A stretch of DNA of 64,000 nucleotides from Berberis thunbergii. Taxonomy: Eukaryota; Streptophyta; Magnoliopsida; Ranunculales; Berberidaceae. A model generated the notes under the pieces. That model was not told the DNA's origin, ran no database searches, and was given only the letters and a program-made list of their open reading frames with translations. The position numbers and the translations under genes are program-made. This document shows positions 10,501-22,056 of this stretch, piece by piece. Every line of letters begins with the position of its first letter. Positions within the stretch are counted from its first letter, which is position 1. The stretch lies in the NCBI GenBank assembly GCA_003290165.1, contig QNQO01006241.1:62001-126000 (forward strand), read 5' to 3'.

Positions 10501-12160
10501 TGGCAGTTGGAAGATACTTGGTGAGTATAGAGAGTTGTGTGGCTTATTGTGGACCAAATCTCTCTCTTTTTCTTTTCCAAATTTTTTCGACTCTTTCAAA
10601 TGCTCTTTGCAGAGAAGATTCGGCTCCACCATACACGTGGACTCCATGCAATCCTTGACGCAGTCGAAGTTGAGTTAGTGAGTGAGAGGTTGGTGTGATG
10701 TGCTAAATGTAATTGAAAAGTTTGATTCATAGATATGTGAGTAATTTTGAACATTTAGTTTTATAGCTTCATTTCACTAAATCTTTGTTATCTACGACAT
10801 TAAAGATTGAATACCTTTGTTTGATTTGCCCGACTGTTATGCAACTAGGCACTACTTAATGACTTGGTTCCAACTAACTTCAATATTTTGGTGCTTTATT
10901 GCAATCTGCAAAAGAAATTCAGAATTGTTTTAATTAGACTGCAAATCTTCAAAAATACATGAAATAAGGATTAAACAACACTACAAGTCTTCCAGAATAT
11001 ACACTATAATTAGGTAATTCTACAGCCTCAATCACTTTCATGATTGAATTCATGTTATCTTTTGCATTGACGATTGTTTTTTATTTTATTTTTTTCATCA
11101 TTTTTTATGAAAAAAAGCCTCACTACACCTCAAGGCACTGTTTTGCCTCGAAAAAAGTTTGACCGCCTCAAAGCTAACACACATTTGTTTAAACATTGGA
11201 TGGAAAAGTTGAGTCTAATATTCGAGGAGTGGATGGATCGAATATTCGAGAAATACTTGTCACGCAACACAAAGGCCGAGGGAACAAACCCAAGTAGCAC
11301 CACTGTCACCGACAACGCTGCAAGGGCCCACAACCACCACTGTCGACGACGGCACAAAAATGTACTAGTCCTTTGTCGATCGTCAAACACCCCCAAAGCC
11401 TGATCAACAACCTCTATCGAACCCACAGTTAGATCGACAGTCCTTACTACGAGTCGATCGCCCCTTCAATTGGCCTATACCGGTTGCTCGCCACCACATC
11501 GATTGTCCCTGCCAACCTCTACCACAGACCCGACCACACCCACCTCATCAACCAGACCACAACACTCTCATTGTCTCAGTCATCCCATTTTCACATTTGT
11601 CCCCCTACATCGATCGACCTACTCGAACAAACACCTCCACCACCTCACCGTTGTTCTTTATTCGTCCTTAGTTCACTACAAGCCTATGACCCCCCTAGTT
11701 GATCACCAGTTCACATCAAGTCACAAGGTCGATCACCGTCACCAGTTCCTTGGTCGATCAACCCAACCAACCACTCCCTTGGTCGATCAACTTGTCTCCG
11801 GCCATAATCCGTTATGGAAACACCTCCCTGCTCATCACCGTCGCCACACCTCTGCAACCACCCATCACCCGACCCAAAAAAAACCTCTTTTCTCTTTTCA
11901 TCAAGTTGGGGAAGAAAAAATGAATTTTCCCCAAAGTCCATGCTCCAATTTTTATTACAGCTCCTAATCAAACATTTTTACTTAAGTCCTATGGCTATTT
12001 GCCCCCACAAATCCAATCAGCACAACCATACCCTGTTGTTTCATGTAATGTTTATGATTAGGTTTTTTACCCCCCACCAGACAACACCCATGCCACTGTA
12101 GGACAGACTTTTGAATCCGCTTTGGGACAGTTTTGAATCTCATTTATAAAAAGAACTAAA
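10501..12160. other. Unassigned sequence, partly Pro/Ser/Thr low-complexity
   Basis: Several open frames at 11,070-12,100 overlap in different frames on both strands and consist of low-complexity CCACC/ATCGACC-rich sequence. None resembles a known protein. I see no gene here. Confidence 0.4.
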
Positions 12161-12164
12161 GTTT

Positions 12165-12372
12165 TGAAATGGATCTCTTTCATGCCAGAGACTTCTCTAA
12201 CATTTTGTATTTGGTGGCTTACTTTGGACTTAAGTGGTTGTGATTCCAACAATTTTCAAAGCAATGTCGGAGGTCGCCTTCTGCTTGGACACTTCATATT
12301 TTGTTGCTGCTTGAGCTCGTATATCTTTCTGGACTTCCAGTTCGAGGACAAGCTTGTTCAAACCGGGGAAGT
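12165..12372 (+). pseudogene. End of Ty3/gypsy polyprotein and polypurine tract
   Basis: The last codons before 12,372 read IFLDFQFEDKLVQTG, matching the FxLEDKv-type C-terminus of chromovirus-like gypsy polyproteins that lies just before the 3' LTR. A purine-rich CCGGGGAAG at about 12,363-12,371 sits at the LTR edge like a polypurine tract. The 5' parts of this element are missing. Assignment rests on a short motif plus position. Confidence 0.45.
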
Positions 12373-12666
12373 TGATGTAATTAGGATAGTAGTAATATTA
12401 ACAATAATAGTATTTAGACATAGTAAAAATTGTAGTATTATTAGGACAGTGTTTTCTATTAGGTTTAGGGTTTGTTTTAGAAGTTAGGTTAGTTATATAT
12501 ATATATATACGAGCATAGGTTGATCATTCTAATTTTTTTTTGGATGGAATAAAAGTTATTTTGATTATCAGCTACTTATGTTTATTTTATCGTTGTTATT
12601 TCAGATTATTCTATTATTTCAATTCTTGTTCATTTTATTCATTTATCGTTCTTTTAAATTATATCA
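12373..12666 (+). repeat. Gypsy 3' LTR, copy A
   Basis: Runs from TGATGTAATTAGGATAG to TTTTAAATTATATCA and is a diverged copy of the 289-bp solo LTR at 13,503-13,791 (shared landmarks TAGTATTATTAGGAC, ACGAGC.TAGGTTGAT, GATGGAATAAAAGTTATT, TATCGTTCTTTTAAA). It has TG..CA ends. A (TA)n run occurs at about 12,496-12,510. No target duplication was recognised around it, consistent with a truncated element. Confidence 0.7.
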
Positions 12667-12714
12667 AAGGGTCACATGTTTACAGATTATGTAACAATGA
12701 CATGGACGTTCATC

Positions 12715-13215
12715 AGAAAAACACAATACGAGATACGCTATGGGACACACTTATACATTTTAGTATTATTTACTTTTTCAACAATAAGTTTTTGAGTTAT
12801 TAGTCATACAGTCATTGTTACGCATGTATCACTAACTTGCGATAATGTGCTTTTTTTTAATGAATAGAACACTTGTATTTTACAGCATAAAAGATTAAAG
12901 AAGAGTAAGAAGCTCAACAAAAACAAAGGAAACAAAAAAAAAGGAAAAACACAATACGAGACATGTTAGGGATACACCAGAAAACAAATACGAGATACGC
13001 TAGGGGGCACACTTGTACATTTTAGCATTATTTACTTTTTCAGTAATAAGTTTTGAATTATTAGTCATATTAAGTCATTGTTATTCATGTACTACTAACT
13101 TGCAACAATCTGCACTTCTTTTATGAATAAAACACTTGTATTTTACGGAAAAAAATATTACAGGAAGGCAAGAAGCTCAATAGAAACAAAGGAAACAACA
13201 AAGAGAAAAAAATTG
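12715..13215. repeat. Tandem duplication, two copies of about 250 bp
   Basis: Both copies contain ACGAGATACGCTAKGGG, then TTATTTACTTTTTCA, AATAAAACACTTGTATTTTAC-like sequence and AAGAAGCTCAAYARAAACAAA. The first starts at about 12,727 and the second at about 12,978. No coding content recognised. Confidence 0.75.
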
Positions 13216-13229
13216 TCAATAATGAAGGA

Positions 13230-14690
13230 ATCCCATTTTGTGAACAGGTCAGGAATCGGAAGGGAGGAGGCCACACCCTAGACTAGCCCATTGCCTCCAT
13301 AAACTTTGTTATTGCGTTCCTTCCAAATAAACCAAAATCTGATGAGCAACAATCTATCCCAGATCCACCGTGTACTAGGAAAGGTGCCTAGAGTTCCAGT
13401 TAACAAACCACTGCATAAAAGTTCCTATTGGGATGAAAAGCCAATTTGTTGCATTAGCTAATGCTGATCAAACGAACTTGGACAAAGGACAATGAAGAAA
13501 AATGATGTAATTAAGATATATATTAATATCAGCAATAGTAGTATTTTAGGCATATTAATAATTCTAGTATTATTAGGACAATGTTTCCTATTATGTTTAT
13601 GGTTTGTTTTTTGAAGTTATAGTAGTTATAAATACGAGCCTAGGTTGATTATTGTAATTTGGGTTTTTGATGGAATAAAAGTTATTTGTTTATTAGTTAT
13701 TTCTGTTTATTTTATCGTTGTTATTTTGAATTATTCCGTTATTTCAATTCTTGTTCAGATTATTTCGATTATCGTTCTTTTAAATCTGTCAAAAAATATG
13801 CTCGATTGATTTTTATTCCTTTTCACAAAAAACGCACATGTTTTGCAGTATGAGGTCCCTTCTAGATTGTCGAAGTGCTTGCTTTGTGGTCACAAACTCA
13901 TGTCTTCATCTTCACTACGCATAAACTTGTCAAGGAGAGCCAACAATGCAACTAAAAGGTCGACTTCATGATCTCGCTTTTCCTAAGATCAAGTTTCCAT
14001 GAAAGCATCGAGTTGGAGTAGGTATAGAAAGCTGAAACTGGCCATATCTTCTTGCACCTAATGTTGTGGATGACTTTAAATCTGTCAATGAGGATCTTTG
14101 AATGCAACCACTTATTCCATAAATCAGCTCTATCACCATTACCAACCTTGGTAAGAAAGGTATCTCTCAAAGGAGGTTCGCATATTTGATACTGCTTACC
14201 ATAAGGAACAACCGTATGGAATCTTACTCTCCTTCCAAGGCCTTGTTCACGTCTCTTACCCTTCTTACGCCCAACCACCATTGCCTTTAGGAAGATACAC
14301 TATTTCCTAGTTAATGAGGTTGTATTTATGCTCAATGGATGAAGTGCCCCACAAGACGTCATGACAAAGCTTTTCGATTATAGATGCTACCAAGGCTGGT
14401 ATGGAAACTATGGACAAAGTGAATACGAGGATGTTTGCCAAAGTACTTTTAATCAATCATCGTCAACCACCCTGCCTTAGACAAATCTCCGTTTCCAACT
14501 TGCCAAACGAGATTGGAGCCTTCCAACAACTAGATCCCATACATCTCTGGATTTGTATTTGAAACCCAATGGAAGGCCAAGGTAGCGGGTGGGAAGGGAG
14601 GCATGATTACATCCCATAAACGCAGCCAGAGACTAGAGATTCAATATCATTGAGCTCTCCAATAAGGTTGAGGGTAGTTTTCAAATTACC
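13230..14690 (-). pseudogene. L1-type LINE ORF2, 3' part, degraded
   Basis: ORF2 of plant L1 elements supplies the reverse transcriptase that copies the element into the genome. The minus strand shows GELNDIESLVS and LPTRYLGLPLGFKYKSRDVW (14,530-14,680), the end of the reverse transcriptase domain, then RLASWKRR, then VGNGDRADLWNKW within the open frame 13,952-14,281, and a split zf-RVT region (CVFCEKE, EHIFF and, across the inserted LTR, HCPLSKFV), then RFWFIWKERNN at about 13,310-13,350. Stops and frameshifts are frequent. The 5' end is absent, as usual for truncated LINE insertions. Confidence 0.8.
13498..13796 (+). mobile_element. Solo LTR inserted in the LINE, with AAAAA duplication
   Basis: LTR body 13,503-13,791 (289 bp), TGATGTAATTAAG...AAATCTGTCA, flanked by AAAAA at 13,498-13,502 and 13,792-13,796. 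The zf-RVT coding of the LINE continues across it (CEKE..EHIFF on one side, HCPLSKF on the other), which independently fixes the insertion. It is the same LTR family as 12,373-12,666. A single LTR with its target duplication is the product of LTR-LTR recombination. Confidence 0.8.
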
Positions 14691-16523
14691 ATAATATGCT
14701 TGTAACATTAGTATAAAACTGAAACTTACCAAATAAATGTGAAAAAGTTGATGATCTAAGCATGGAGTGTCCTCCGATGAGAGTATCTACGAGAAAGGAC
14801 ACGAGTATATGACAAGATACGTGTCAACACACTTTTTTTGGTAGAAATAGTATCATTGTTAGTTGTTACATAGGTTATAGGTCATGGAGTAAACTCAAAG
14901 AATTGAAGGGACACTTTCAGGGGCTTGGAAAGATTAGAGTCTTGGGAAGACAAGCAAGCTGATCCAAAGATGTTGCTACTCTAGACAAAAGAAAACACCA
15001 GCAATAAAAGGTTGGAACAAAAGGGGTGGACTTGAGTTACAGTTGATATGAATATGGAAACAGTTGTTGGGATTTACAGGTGAGATGTGCTCAAGTTTTT
15101 TCATCACGTGGCCAATTTATCTAAACGGTGAAAATCACAAACCAAGAACCCATGTAACAAGGATATATATATATACACGTGTCAACACGCATGTTACCAG
15201 CAATGTGTGCATTGTCTTTCCTTTCCAGCGTAGTGTAAACTATGTTTCATGTTTTGAAACATTTCCTTTCCAGCAATGTGTGTGTGTTGTCTTTCCTTTT
15301 TACTTGGTAGACATGTAAAGGGCTTTGCTCCATCTGCAATTAAACTCTATACTAAATGAAAGTGGCAATGACTTGGATTTCAGATGCAAGATCAAAATCT
15401 TCATCTAAGGGATGATGAATGGATGTTGATTCTTTTGATGGAGATTAGAAATTAAGAATGAGATGTTTAATTTTTTGGATTGTAATTTGTCAATATATAC
15501 GATGCTATAGTTTTATAATTTGCAATTTAAGTGTATCAAACTACTAATTGACTAAACTTAAATTGGTATAGGCCTTACAAAGTTGAAGTTGGATTATTTA
15601 TGCAATTATTGTTTTGAATGTGATTTATGAGTTATCATATATTAAATTCTTAGCACTATTTGTATATTTCTCTATACTTAAAATATACGCTACTAAAATG
15701 CTTAGGATCACGCCACACTCCACTTGAACGCCTAAGGTCACGTCTCCGCATTTAAGAAACCCTTACTCAAAATGGTTAATGAAGGTTTGTCTCGATTGTT
15801 ACAAAAGGGGGCGAGAGATGGTCATCTCACGGATTTAAACCTAAAAGATTTTTTCCTTCTATTGGTCATACGATGTGCTAATGATCTTTTTTTACAGGGC
15901 TAATGTGCTTTTGTCAAAGATCCTCTGGTCGCTTAATTTGTCAAGCAGCAGTGCAATAAGCAACTTAAGCTACATATTCTATTCTATGTAGCCCTAATGT
16001 ACATAAGAGACTTCTTTGAAGACTTTTAGGTGGTGGGGCTTCCTTTATATTATAACAAAACCTCAGGTCCCCACTCTCTCTACGAGAAAATGTGAAAATT
16101 TTCAGTAATTATCAGATAGGGTTAAGAGTCATCAATTCGTTGGTAACTTGTTAAGAAACACTACAAGATGAATAAAAACCAGTGCAAATATGAATGAATC
16201 AGTATGCAGTAATTTATTGAGAGTTGCCCACTTTGAATTCAATTAATTCTGGAGAGAAGAGATAAAGAACAATGAAAAAATCAGTGTGTGGTAATCTATC
16301 AAGAGGGTACCCACTATGAATTCACTTTATTCCAGCGAGAAGATATATTTTCTTTTATTTTTTCCTTTTGCCCGTACATTCTTCGTCCACCAAAACTGAA
16401 ACATAAAATGAGATGTGTGAACCCTCGGGGATTAATTTAAATCAGGGAAATTTTGAAATTTGATTTTAAATTAAAAAATTTTAATTTAAAAAAAAAGGGA
16501 TTGCGACACAGGTGAAGATTTCC
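14691..16523. other. Unassigned AT-rich sequence
   Basis: No coding region, RNA gene or transposon boundary was recognised. A repeated segment around 15,200-15,300 (CTTTCCTTTCCAGC, CAGCAATGTGTG) occurs two to three times. Confidence 0.4.
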
Positions 16524-16777
16524 TTAGCGAAAACTTACAGAAATTTTACGTGGCCATACAGCATCTAAAACAATCATTTGGTGCGGAGCTGTCTCTGTGA
16601 AAATGACAACAAATTGCTGAGGAACGACAGTGTTCATCCTCTGCTCCAATTGTAACCAAGTGCAAGATGCAACCCATTTAGTGTGGCATAGCATATCTGT
16701 AAATGGTTGAGATACATTGCACCAACTTCTCTCGAGCTGAACATCCAAACCTATAAATTAATCCATCTTATCATTAT

Positions 16778-18073
16778 TCATTGTCGAGAGCGGGATACAA
16801 TGTTTGCCAAAGCTGTTAGTTCCTCAACAGAATAAGGAGGCATCCTTCTCCTCACTAACTTAAAAATCGTCTTAGCCTCTCCAACCTTTGAATTCTTCAT
16901 AAGCCCTTCAAGTAACTTATATACACTTTCTACACCAGGAAACCAATTCTTACTCATGCTGTTTTTGCAATAGGTATATGCTAAATCACACTCCCCTGCC
17001 TTACACAGATAATGAATCATGGTCTGGTAAATCTTGCTATTTGGTCTATAACCCTGATCATGAAACGCGGAATAAACCCTTTTGGCCATCTCAATTTGAC
17101 CAGCTTGACAAAATCCCTTGATTACTAAATTAAAGGTCACCTCATCCGGGCATATCCCAAGAAATTGCATCAAACCCATCAAACTATTAGCTTGCCAAGC
17201 TCGTCTCCTGTTAACCAAATATTGAATCCTAACATTAAAAGTGGTGAGATTAGGTAAGCATCCCCTACGAACCATGAGATTCCACAAACCATTCGCAATT
17301 TCGCACCGATTTTCTTGTAATATGATGAAATAAGTGTGGTATATGTAACAACATCAGGCCCTACTCCAGCTTTCTCCATCTCTATCATGATTAAATAAGC
17401 AGCATCCAAACACCCCACTTCGCAAAAAGCTTTGACTACTATATTGAGAGAGTAGTCATCCAAAGTAACGTTAAATTTTTGTGGAACCCCACGAAGGAGT
17501 GACCTAATGGCTTCTAAATCGCGGGTTTGTGCCAATACCATGAGAGCAGCATTAAAGGATTTAACCGTCCGTGAGCAGCCATACAAGTGCATATTATAGA
17601 AAGTCTCAACTGCATGTCTTGTCATTCCAACCTTCCCATATAGCATTATAATTCGAACAATAAACCCTTCTCGTCGGCCTTGTGGTAATGCCTTCTGGTG
17701 CTCGAGCAGGCGTTCGATGAAATCAAACCGATGAGCACCAGCAAGGCGAGAAATAGTGTCTTCAAACGTAAAGCGGTTCTCAATAACTAGGTGATTGTGG
17801 GCGTTTGCCTTGAATAAATGGAAAAGCTTGACTGGGTCTCTCTCGTTCTTTAGTTTAACAAGGGCAGGCTCCCCTAAAGGTTTGGGGCCCGAAATGTTAG
17901 TCGAAACAGTAATTGAAGCACTGGCAACAGCAGCAATATTAGTTGAAGTGCAGAGTCTGCGACTGGGACCCAGAGATAGTATTTTCTGGTCCTATTTTCA
18001 ATCGAATCATTCACATCAATCAAAAACTGAACATTGAAGCTAGCACTGCATGGCCGTGAAAACTGACCCACAT
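16778..18073 (-). pseudogene. PPR protein, At1g80150-like, frameshifted and without start codon
   Basis: Pentatricopeptide repeat proteins bind organellar RNA. The minus-strand reading from about 17,980 down to 16,778 follows the Arabidopsis At1g80150 type (predicted mitochondrial): LVKLKNERDPVKLF, IENRFTFEDTISRLAG, then the frames at 17,179-17,646 (MLYGKVGMTRHA, VKSFNAALMVL, VGPDVVTYTTLISSYYKK) and 16,778-17,287 (NGLWNLMVRRGCLPNLTTFN, CPDEVTFNLVIKGFC, YRPNSKIYQTMIHYLCKAGE). The two frames meet in an A run at about 17,311-17,316, where one missing base shifts the frame. Upstream, the codon at the expected start is ATA (17,980-17,982), preceded by an in-frame TAG. A TTTTTTGCAG acceptor ends at about 18,074, suggesting a 5' UTR intron. 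The two lesions make a pseudogene likely; a base-calling error could explain the homopolymer indel but not both. Confidence 0.85.
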
Positions 18074-18523
18074 CTGCAAAAAATCAATGACAATATTCTT
18101 CAAAACCCATTACTTAAACCCTAAAAAGCTATCCAAATCTCTCAATATTCAAACAATTTCAGCACAAAAACCAAATCCCACCAAATTCATGAACCCAATT
18201 TATACTACCACAAATCTCAAGAGTAAAATCACCCCAACACAATCCATTGACTCCACCCATTGAATACTCACAAGTTCAAAATAACCATGTTTCATACAGT
18301 CCATATGAAACTCTTAACAAATTCAAAATGACCACAACCAACACATAAAAATATATATATGAATATGGAAAGGGAGGAGAAAAGGCTCCAAGGTGACTAC
18401 TAGAACAAGAACTTACTTCAAGCAACTCCCGATGGTTCAACTTCATGGAACATTTTTACAAGCCCATCATAAATCTAGAAATTAAACCAACTCATTTTTA
18501 TTAACTCGTTACAAACGCTAATC

Positions 18524-19107
18524 ACTGGACTTGGGGTGACAATTTCACATCCACAAACCCTTCATAAAACTGTGGAACAATGATTAAATATGTACATGTT
18601 GCCATGTTGGGCTCGTGCTTGATGCCTCAACCCATTTGACACGTTTCAACATGACTAGTTATCTTTCCTTGTAGACTTAATTACAAAATGTATTCAATTT
18701 AACTATACACAACCCTTTTGTTGACTTAATTATAAAATGTAACCTCTTTAAAAATATTTAAAATATAGAATAACTCCTATTTGGAATTCAATCATATTTC
18801 TCTTTTGATTGTATTGGTAAACTATCTCAGTTCATTGTTTTTTTTCTCTTTTGTTTTTATGTGGTTGAATGCATATTTTACTGACCAAAAGAACTTACTA
18901 AAACTTTATTCAAGTATTCACAAGTTGTGTCTTAGTTTCACATATTTTTAAACGGGGTAAACAACAGTGTCAATATGGGTTGACAAGTGTCAATACGGGT
19001 TGATCGACAGCCTGTTTGTAAACAGGCTGGGTTTGGGTTGAGACAGAATAACAAGAAAAGGGATTAGAGGCAACATGACATGAACCATTACCACCCCTAA
19101 CTTGAGT
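18524..19107. mobile_element. hAT-type short element (about 568 bp)
   Basis: Body 18,532-19,099 with ends TGGGGTGACAATT and ATTACCACCCCTA (inverse TAGGGGTGGTAAT), so imperfect TIRs of the TAGGGGTG group. Flanking octamers ACTGGACT (18,524-18,531) and ACTTGAGT (19,100-19,107) agree at 6 of 8 positions. Subterminal GGGTTGACA / TCAACCCATTTGACACG motifs occur at both sides. No coding capacity. Confidence 0.5.
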
Positions 19108-19446
19108 AATTTTTACAATACAACTCCAAATAACTTATCACGATAAAAACTCATTATTTTTTCTCGCCCCTTACTCTAATAATGCATATGGATAATCTCT
19201 AAGAATCTTACTTCATATATTTATGCATTTTAAAATCTGCAACATCTTCCTTTCTCTCTTTTCTTTGTCAATTTCCCTCTGAATGAATATTTATTAGATA
19301 TTGCTAAGGAGATGCCTAGTTCAAAGATTGTTTTAAGGGTGTGTTTATTTTTTAATGGAAACACATAAAATAGTAGAGATAAGAAAGTAAGTGAGATAAC
19401 TTTTCTGCCTATGATGTTGAAGATAGCTGTGTCTTGAGGTTTCATT

Positions 19447-19473
19447 CCCCCCCCCCCCCCCCCCCCCCCCCCC
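19447..19473 (+). repeat. Poly-C tract of 27 bases
   Basis: Uninterrupted run of 27 C. The minus strand is a 27-base G run that could form G-quadruplex, the plus strand i-motif structures. A shorter C run is at about 23,460-23,473. Such tracts are prone to length errors in assembly. Confidence 0.95.
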
Positions 19474-20352
19474 AATAAATTTTCCATGATTGTGTGACAA
19501 TATGTGGTGGAAGGTCACAAGTTCTATCCTCACTCCCCCAATCCTCTCCTCCACTCTTTTCACTATTTTAATTTTTCATAGGCAAAACCCAATAAGATTT
19601 GAAAAAACGAACTCATCCAAGATACCCCTCCCAATCTTGTTCCTTATTTTTCCTTTCCTCTATGCACCAAGATTGAGATAATCTGCATTTTCAAAGTTTT
19701 TGATTTGGGTTCTATGCTTTGATAGGGCTTGCTCTGGGTTTGCATATAACCCAATCTTCACCCACACAGTCCAATCTTCTATAATATAGTATTGGCATCC
19801 ATGTGCACAAAGCTAAAAGATATAACTTTTGATGAGTTAAGTATTGTTATCCATGTTTGCGCTCAACACTCTGTTTCTCTCCTTTGTACTTACTTGGAAT
19901 TCTAACATTTCCCTTAAATCAATAAATCATATTGTTCGATTTTGCCAATACTTGATGGTGTTCTTTTAAAAATTAAAATCCTCTGATGGACACAAATCAT
20001 GTTCGATAAAAAAAAAATGTCAAATCTGCCAGAAAGATAATACAGTTGTCCCCATTACATTACACCATAGAGGCTAATTTCAAACAATAAGTATAGAACT
20101 AATATAGTTTTCCTTAAATGTAAATCGAGCATCGCATTAGACTATTCATTTCAGTGGGATCTTCAAAAATCAATATGAACTGAACTTGAATCATGAATTC
20201 TAGAGATATATGGAAACAAAGGATCACTGAAACCAATGATATCAAACAAATCAAAGACTAGAACTTGACATGAATATTTAATCATAAAAGGAGTTACCTT
20301 CAAATATAAAGCACCAATCTTCCGTGGGAATCTTAAAACCCCTGAATATAAA
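19474..20352. other. Unassigned sequence, possible intron of the PPR locus
   Basis: No coding region recognised. If the minus-strand 5' UTR exon proposed at 22,742-22,990 belongs to the PPR pseudogene, this is part of its first intron. Confidence 0.3.
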
Positions 20353-20514
20353 CCCCTAAACATGGGCGGACCTACTAAGGGGCGAGGGGGGCAGCTGCCC
20401 CCCCTCAACTTTTAAAATATTTTTAGTATATATATTTTAGTCTTAAAAATCAATTATATAATGTAGAATACAATATGTTAATTGTTTATGAAAATACTTC
20501 AACATGTCTTTGCT

Positions 20515-20582
20515 GGTGTAGTGGTTGAAGGTTTATCACTTTTAGTAAAATACCTGAGTTCGATACTCTTCGAGTGCATTTT
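20515..20582 (+). other. tRNA-like segment inside the hAT element
   Basis: TGGTGTAGTGGTTGAAGG resembles a pol III A box and GAGTTCGATACTC a B box about 45 nt downstream. The arms between pair weakly. It may be a SINE head or a tRNA pseudogene; no acceptor stem is recognisable. Confidence 0.4.
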
Positions 20583-20862
20583 TTATTTTATTTTCAATGC
20601 AATTTTATTAGTAATTGCAAACATTAAAAAATGTTTAGTTTAATAAAAATTTATTAACATTAAAGAAATGAATTGTTTTTCACAAGTCATATTAAACCCC
20701 TAACAAAAAAATATTTAAAATTAATATCTAAAATAATAACGATAGAATTCAATGAAAATATTTACTATTAGCCAACTCGTATAAAATTTGAGCCTCATAT
20801 AAACAATTTTTTCTTTGAAATTGTATTATGATCATATTAGATTCACAAATTTCAAATTTTTT

Positions 20863-22056
20863 GGGGTGTATTGTATATGGATTCTTATGGAATTGATAAA
20901 TAATTTGAAAAGTCCACGGACTGTTTAAATTGTCTACAGAATCTTTATATTGTCCACAGACTTCTGCTGATTTCTTAAATCCATAAACTTTTGCTACAGA
21001 CTTTCTAGAGATTTATAAAAATCCACGGACTTTGTATGAACGACTTTTACAGGTTTCTAATTATTTGCAAGATAAAAAATAAGTTGGTAATGACATATCC
21101 TCTAACAAACCAAATATATTAGACATTAAATAACATGACATGTATCTGACAAAAAAATAAGATAACCAGGCAGGTAATGACATGAAATCGCAATCCAACA
21201 TTCAACAAAATCAAATCATTGAACACAACCAAGTTAAAAATCATCACTTGCAAAATGACATAAACATACAGTATTTAGCCTTGACACAACCAAATTATTG
21301 CTTTGATGGATTTTGTTTATTGTAGATGAAAGGGAACATCTACAGATTGAAAATGGGTTATGGGTTGATTCATCTTCGTCTCCCTTGACTCTCCTAAATC
21401 TCTTGTACAATAACACAAAGAGGAAGCACATAGACAAGAGGGAACAGGAAAGGAACACAAGGGGTAACATGGGTTCAACGATAGATGATGGAGATTGTAA
21501 GAAAGCCATGAAAATCGTTCATTTACAGAGAAGAAGAAGATGTGATAAAAGAGAGAGCTTTTGGTGGAGTGTTGTGTATTTTGTATAAACGTAAAGGCAG
21601 GTCAGTCATCGTCATCTCTCTCTCTCTCTCTTGTGTTTATGCAAAGATAGAAAAAGAATCGAGAAAACAAGAGGATGTGAACCAACCTCTTCGCGGCTGG
21701 CACAAGGCAGAACTTTGGGAGACTTTTTTTCACGTTGAAATCTTTGATATGGAGGCTGACAAACTATTGAACTTTGTTATTTATACCTAACACTACAAAG
21801 TCCATGAGAATCCATGATTTTCCAAATCCATAAATATGAATGATATTTTGAATACCCTAAAACTTTTGTGGACTTTCTGAAATCCATATTGAATACCCCT
21901 AAGACTTTGTGGATTTCAGAAAGACTTTTTAAAATCCTGATTGAATACCCCTAGACTTTTGTGGACTTTTTAAAATCCAAATTGAATACACTTGGATTTT
22001 CAGAATCCATGGAATTTATTGAATTGCCCACAAAATCCAGATACAATACACCCCCC
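20863..22056. mobile_element. Nested TIR element, possibly PIF/Harbinger-type
   Basis: Left end GGGGTGTATTGTATATGGAT and right end ATCCAGATACAATACACCCC are inverted copies of each other over about 20 bases. Subterminal regions on both sides share AAAGTCCACRGAC and related repeats. The GGGGTGTATTG terminus is of the kind found in PIF/Harbinger-related elements, but the 3-bp duplication (TTT versus TTA) is not clear, so the superfamily is tentative. Inside, a minus-strand frame at 21,234-21,509 (LYKRFRRVKGDEDE) is of unknown origin. Confidence 0.55.
21793..22030 (+). repeat. Subterminal tandem repeats of the nested element
   Basis: Four to five units containing AAAATCC..ATTGAATACCCCTA followed by GACTTTTGTGGACTTT, period about 60 bp, leading to the right TIR. 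These are likely protein-binding subterminal repeats or decayed duplications. Confidence 0.65.

Noticed and set aside
11470..11967. Pro/Ser/Thr-rich open frame of 165 codons
   Set aside because: Overlapping frames on both strands of similar length, low complexity, no known domain and no gene signals.
12373..13791. A single small LTR element bounded by the LTRs at 12,373 and 13,503
   Set aside because: The right copy has its own AAAAA duplication and lies inside a LINE that continues on both sides, and the left copy has a polypurine tract on its left side.
21234..21509. Small membrane protein on the minus strand
   Set aside because: Lies wholly inside a nested transposable element, without a recognisable family; overlapping plus-strand frames are equally long.
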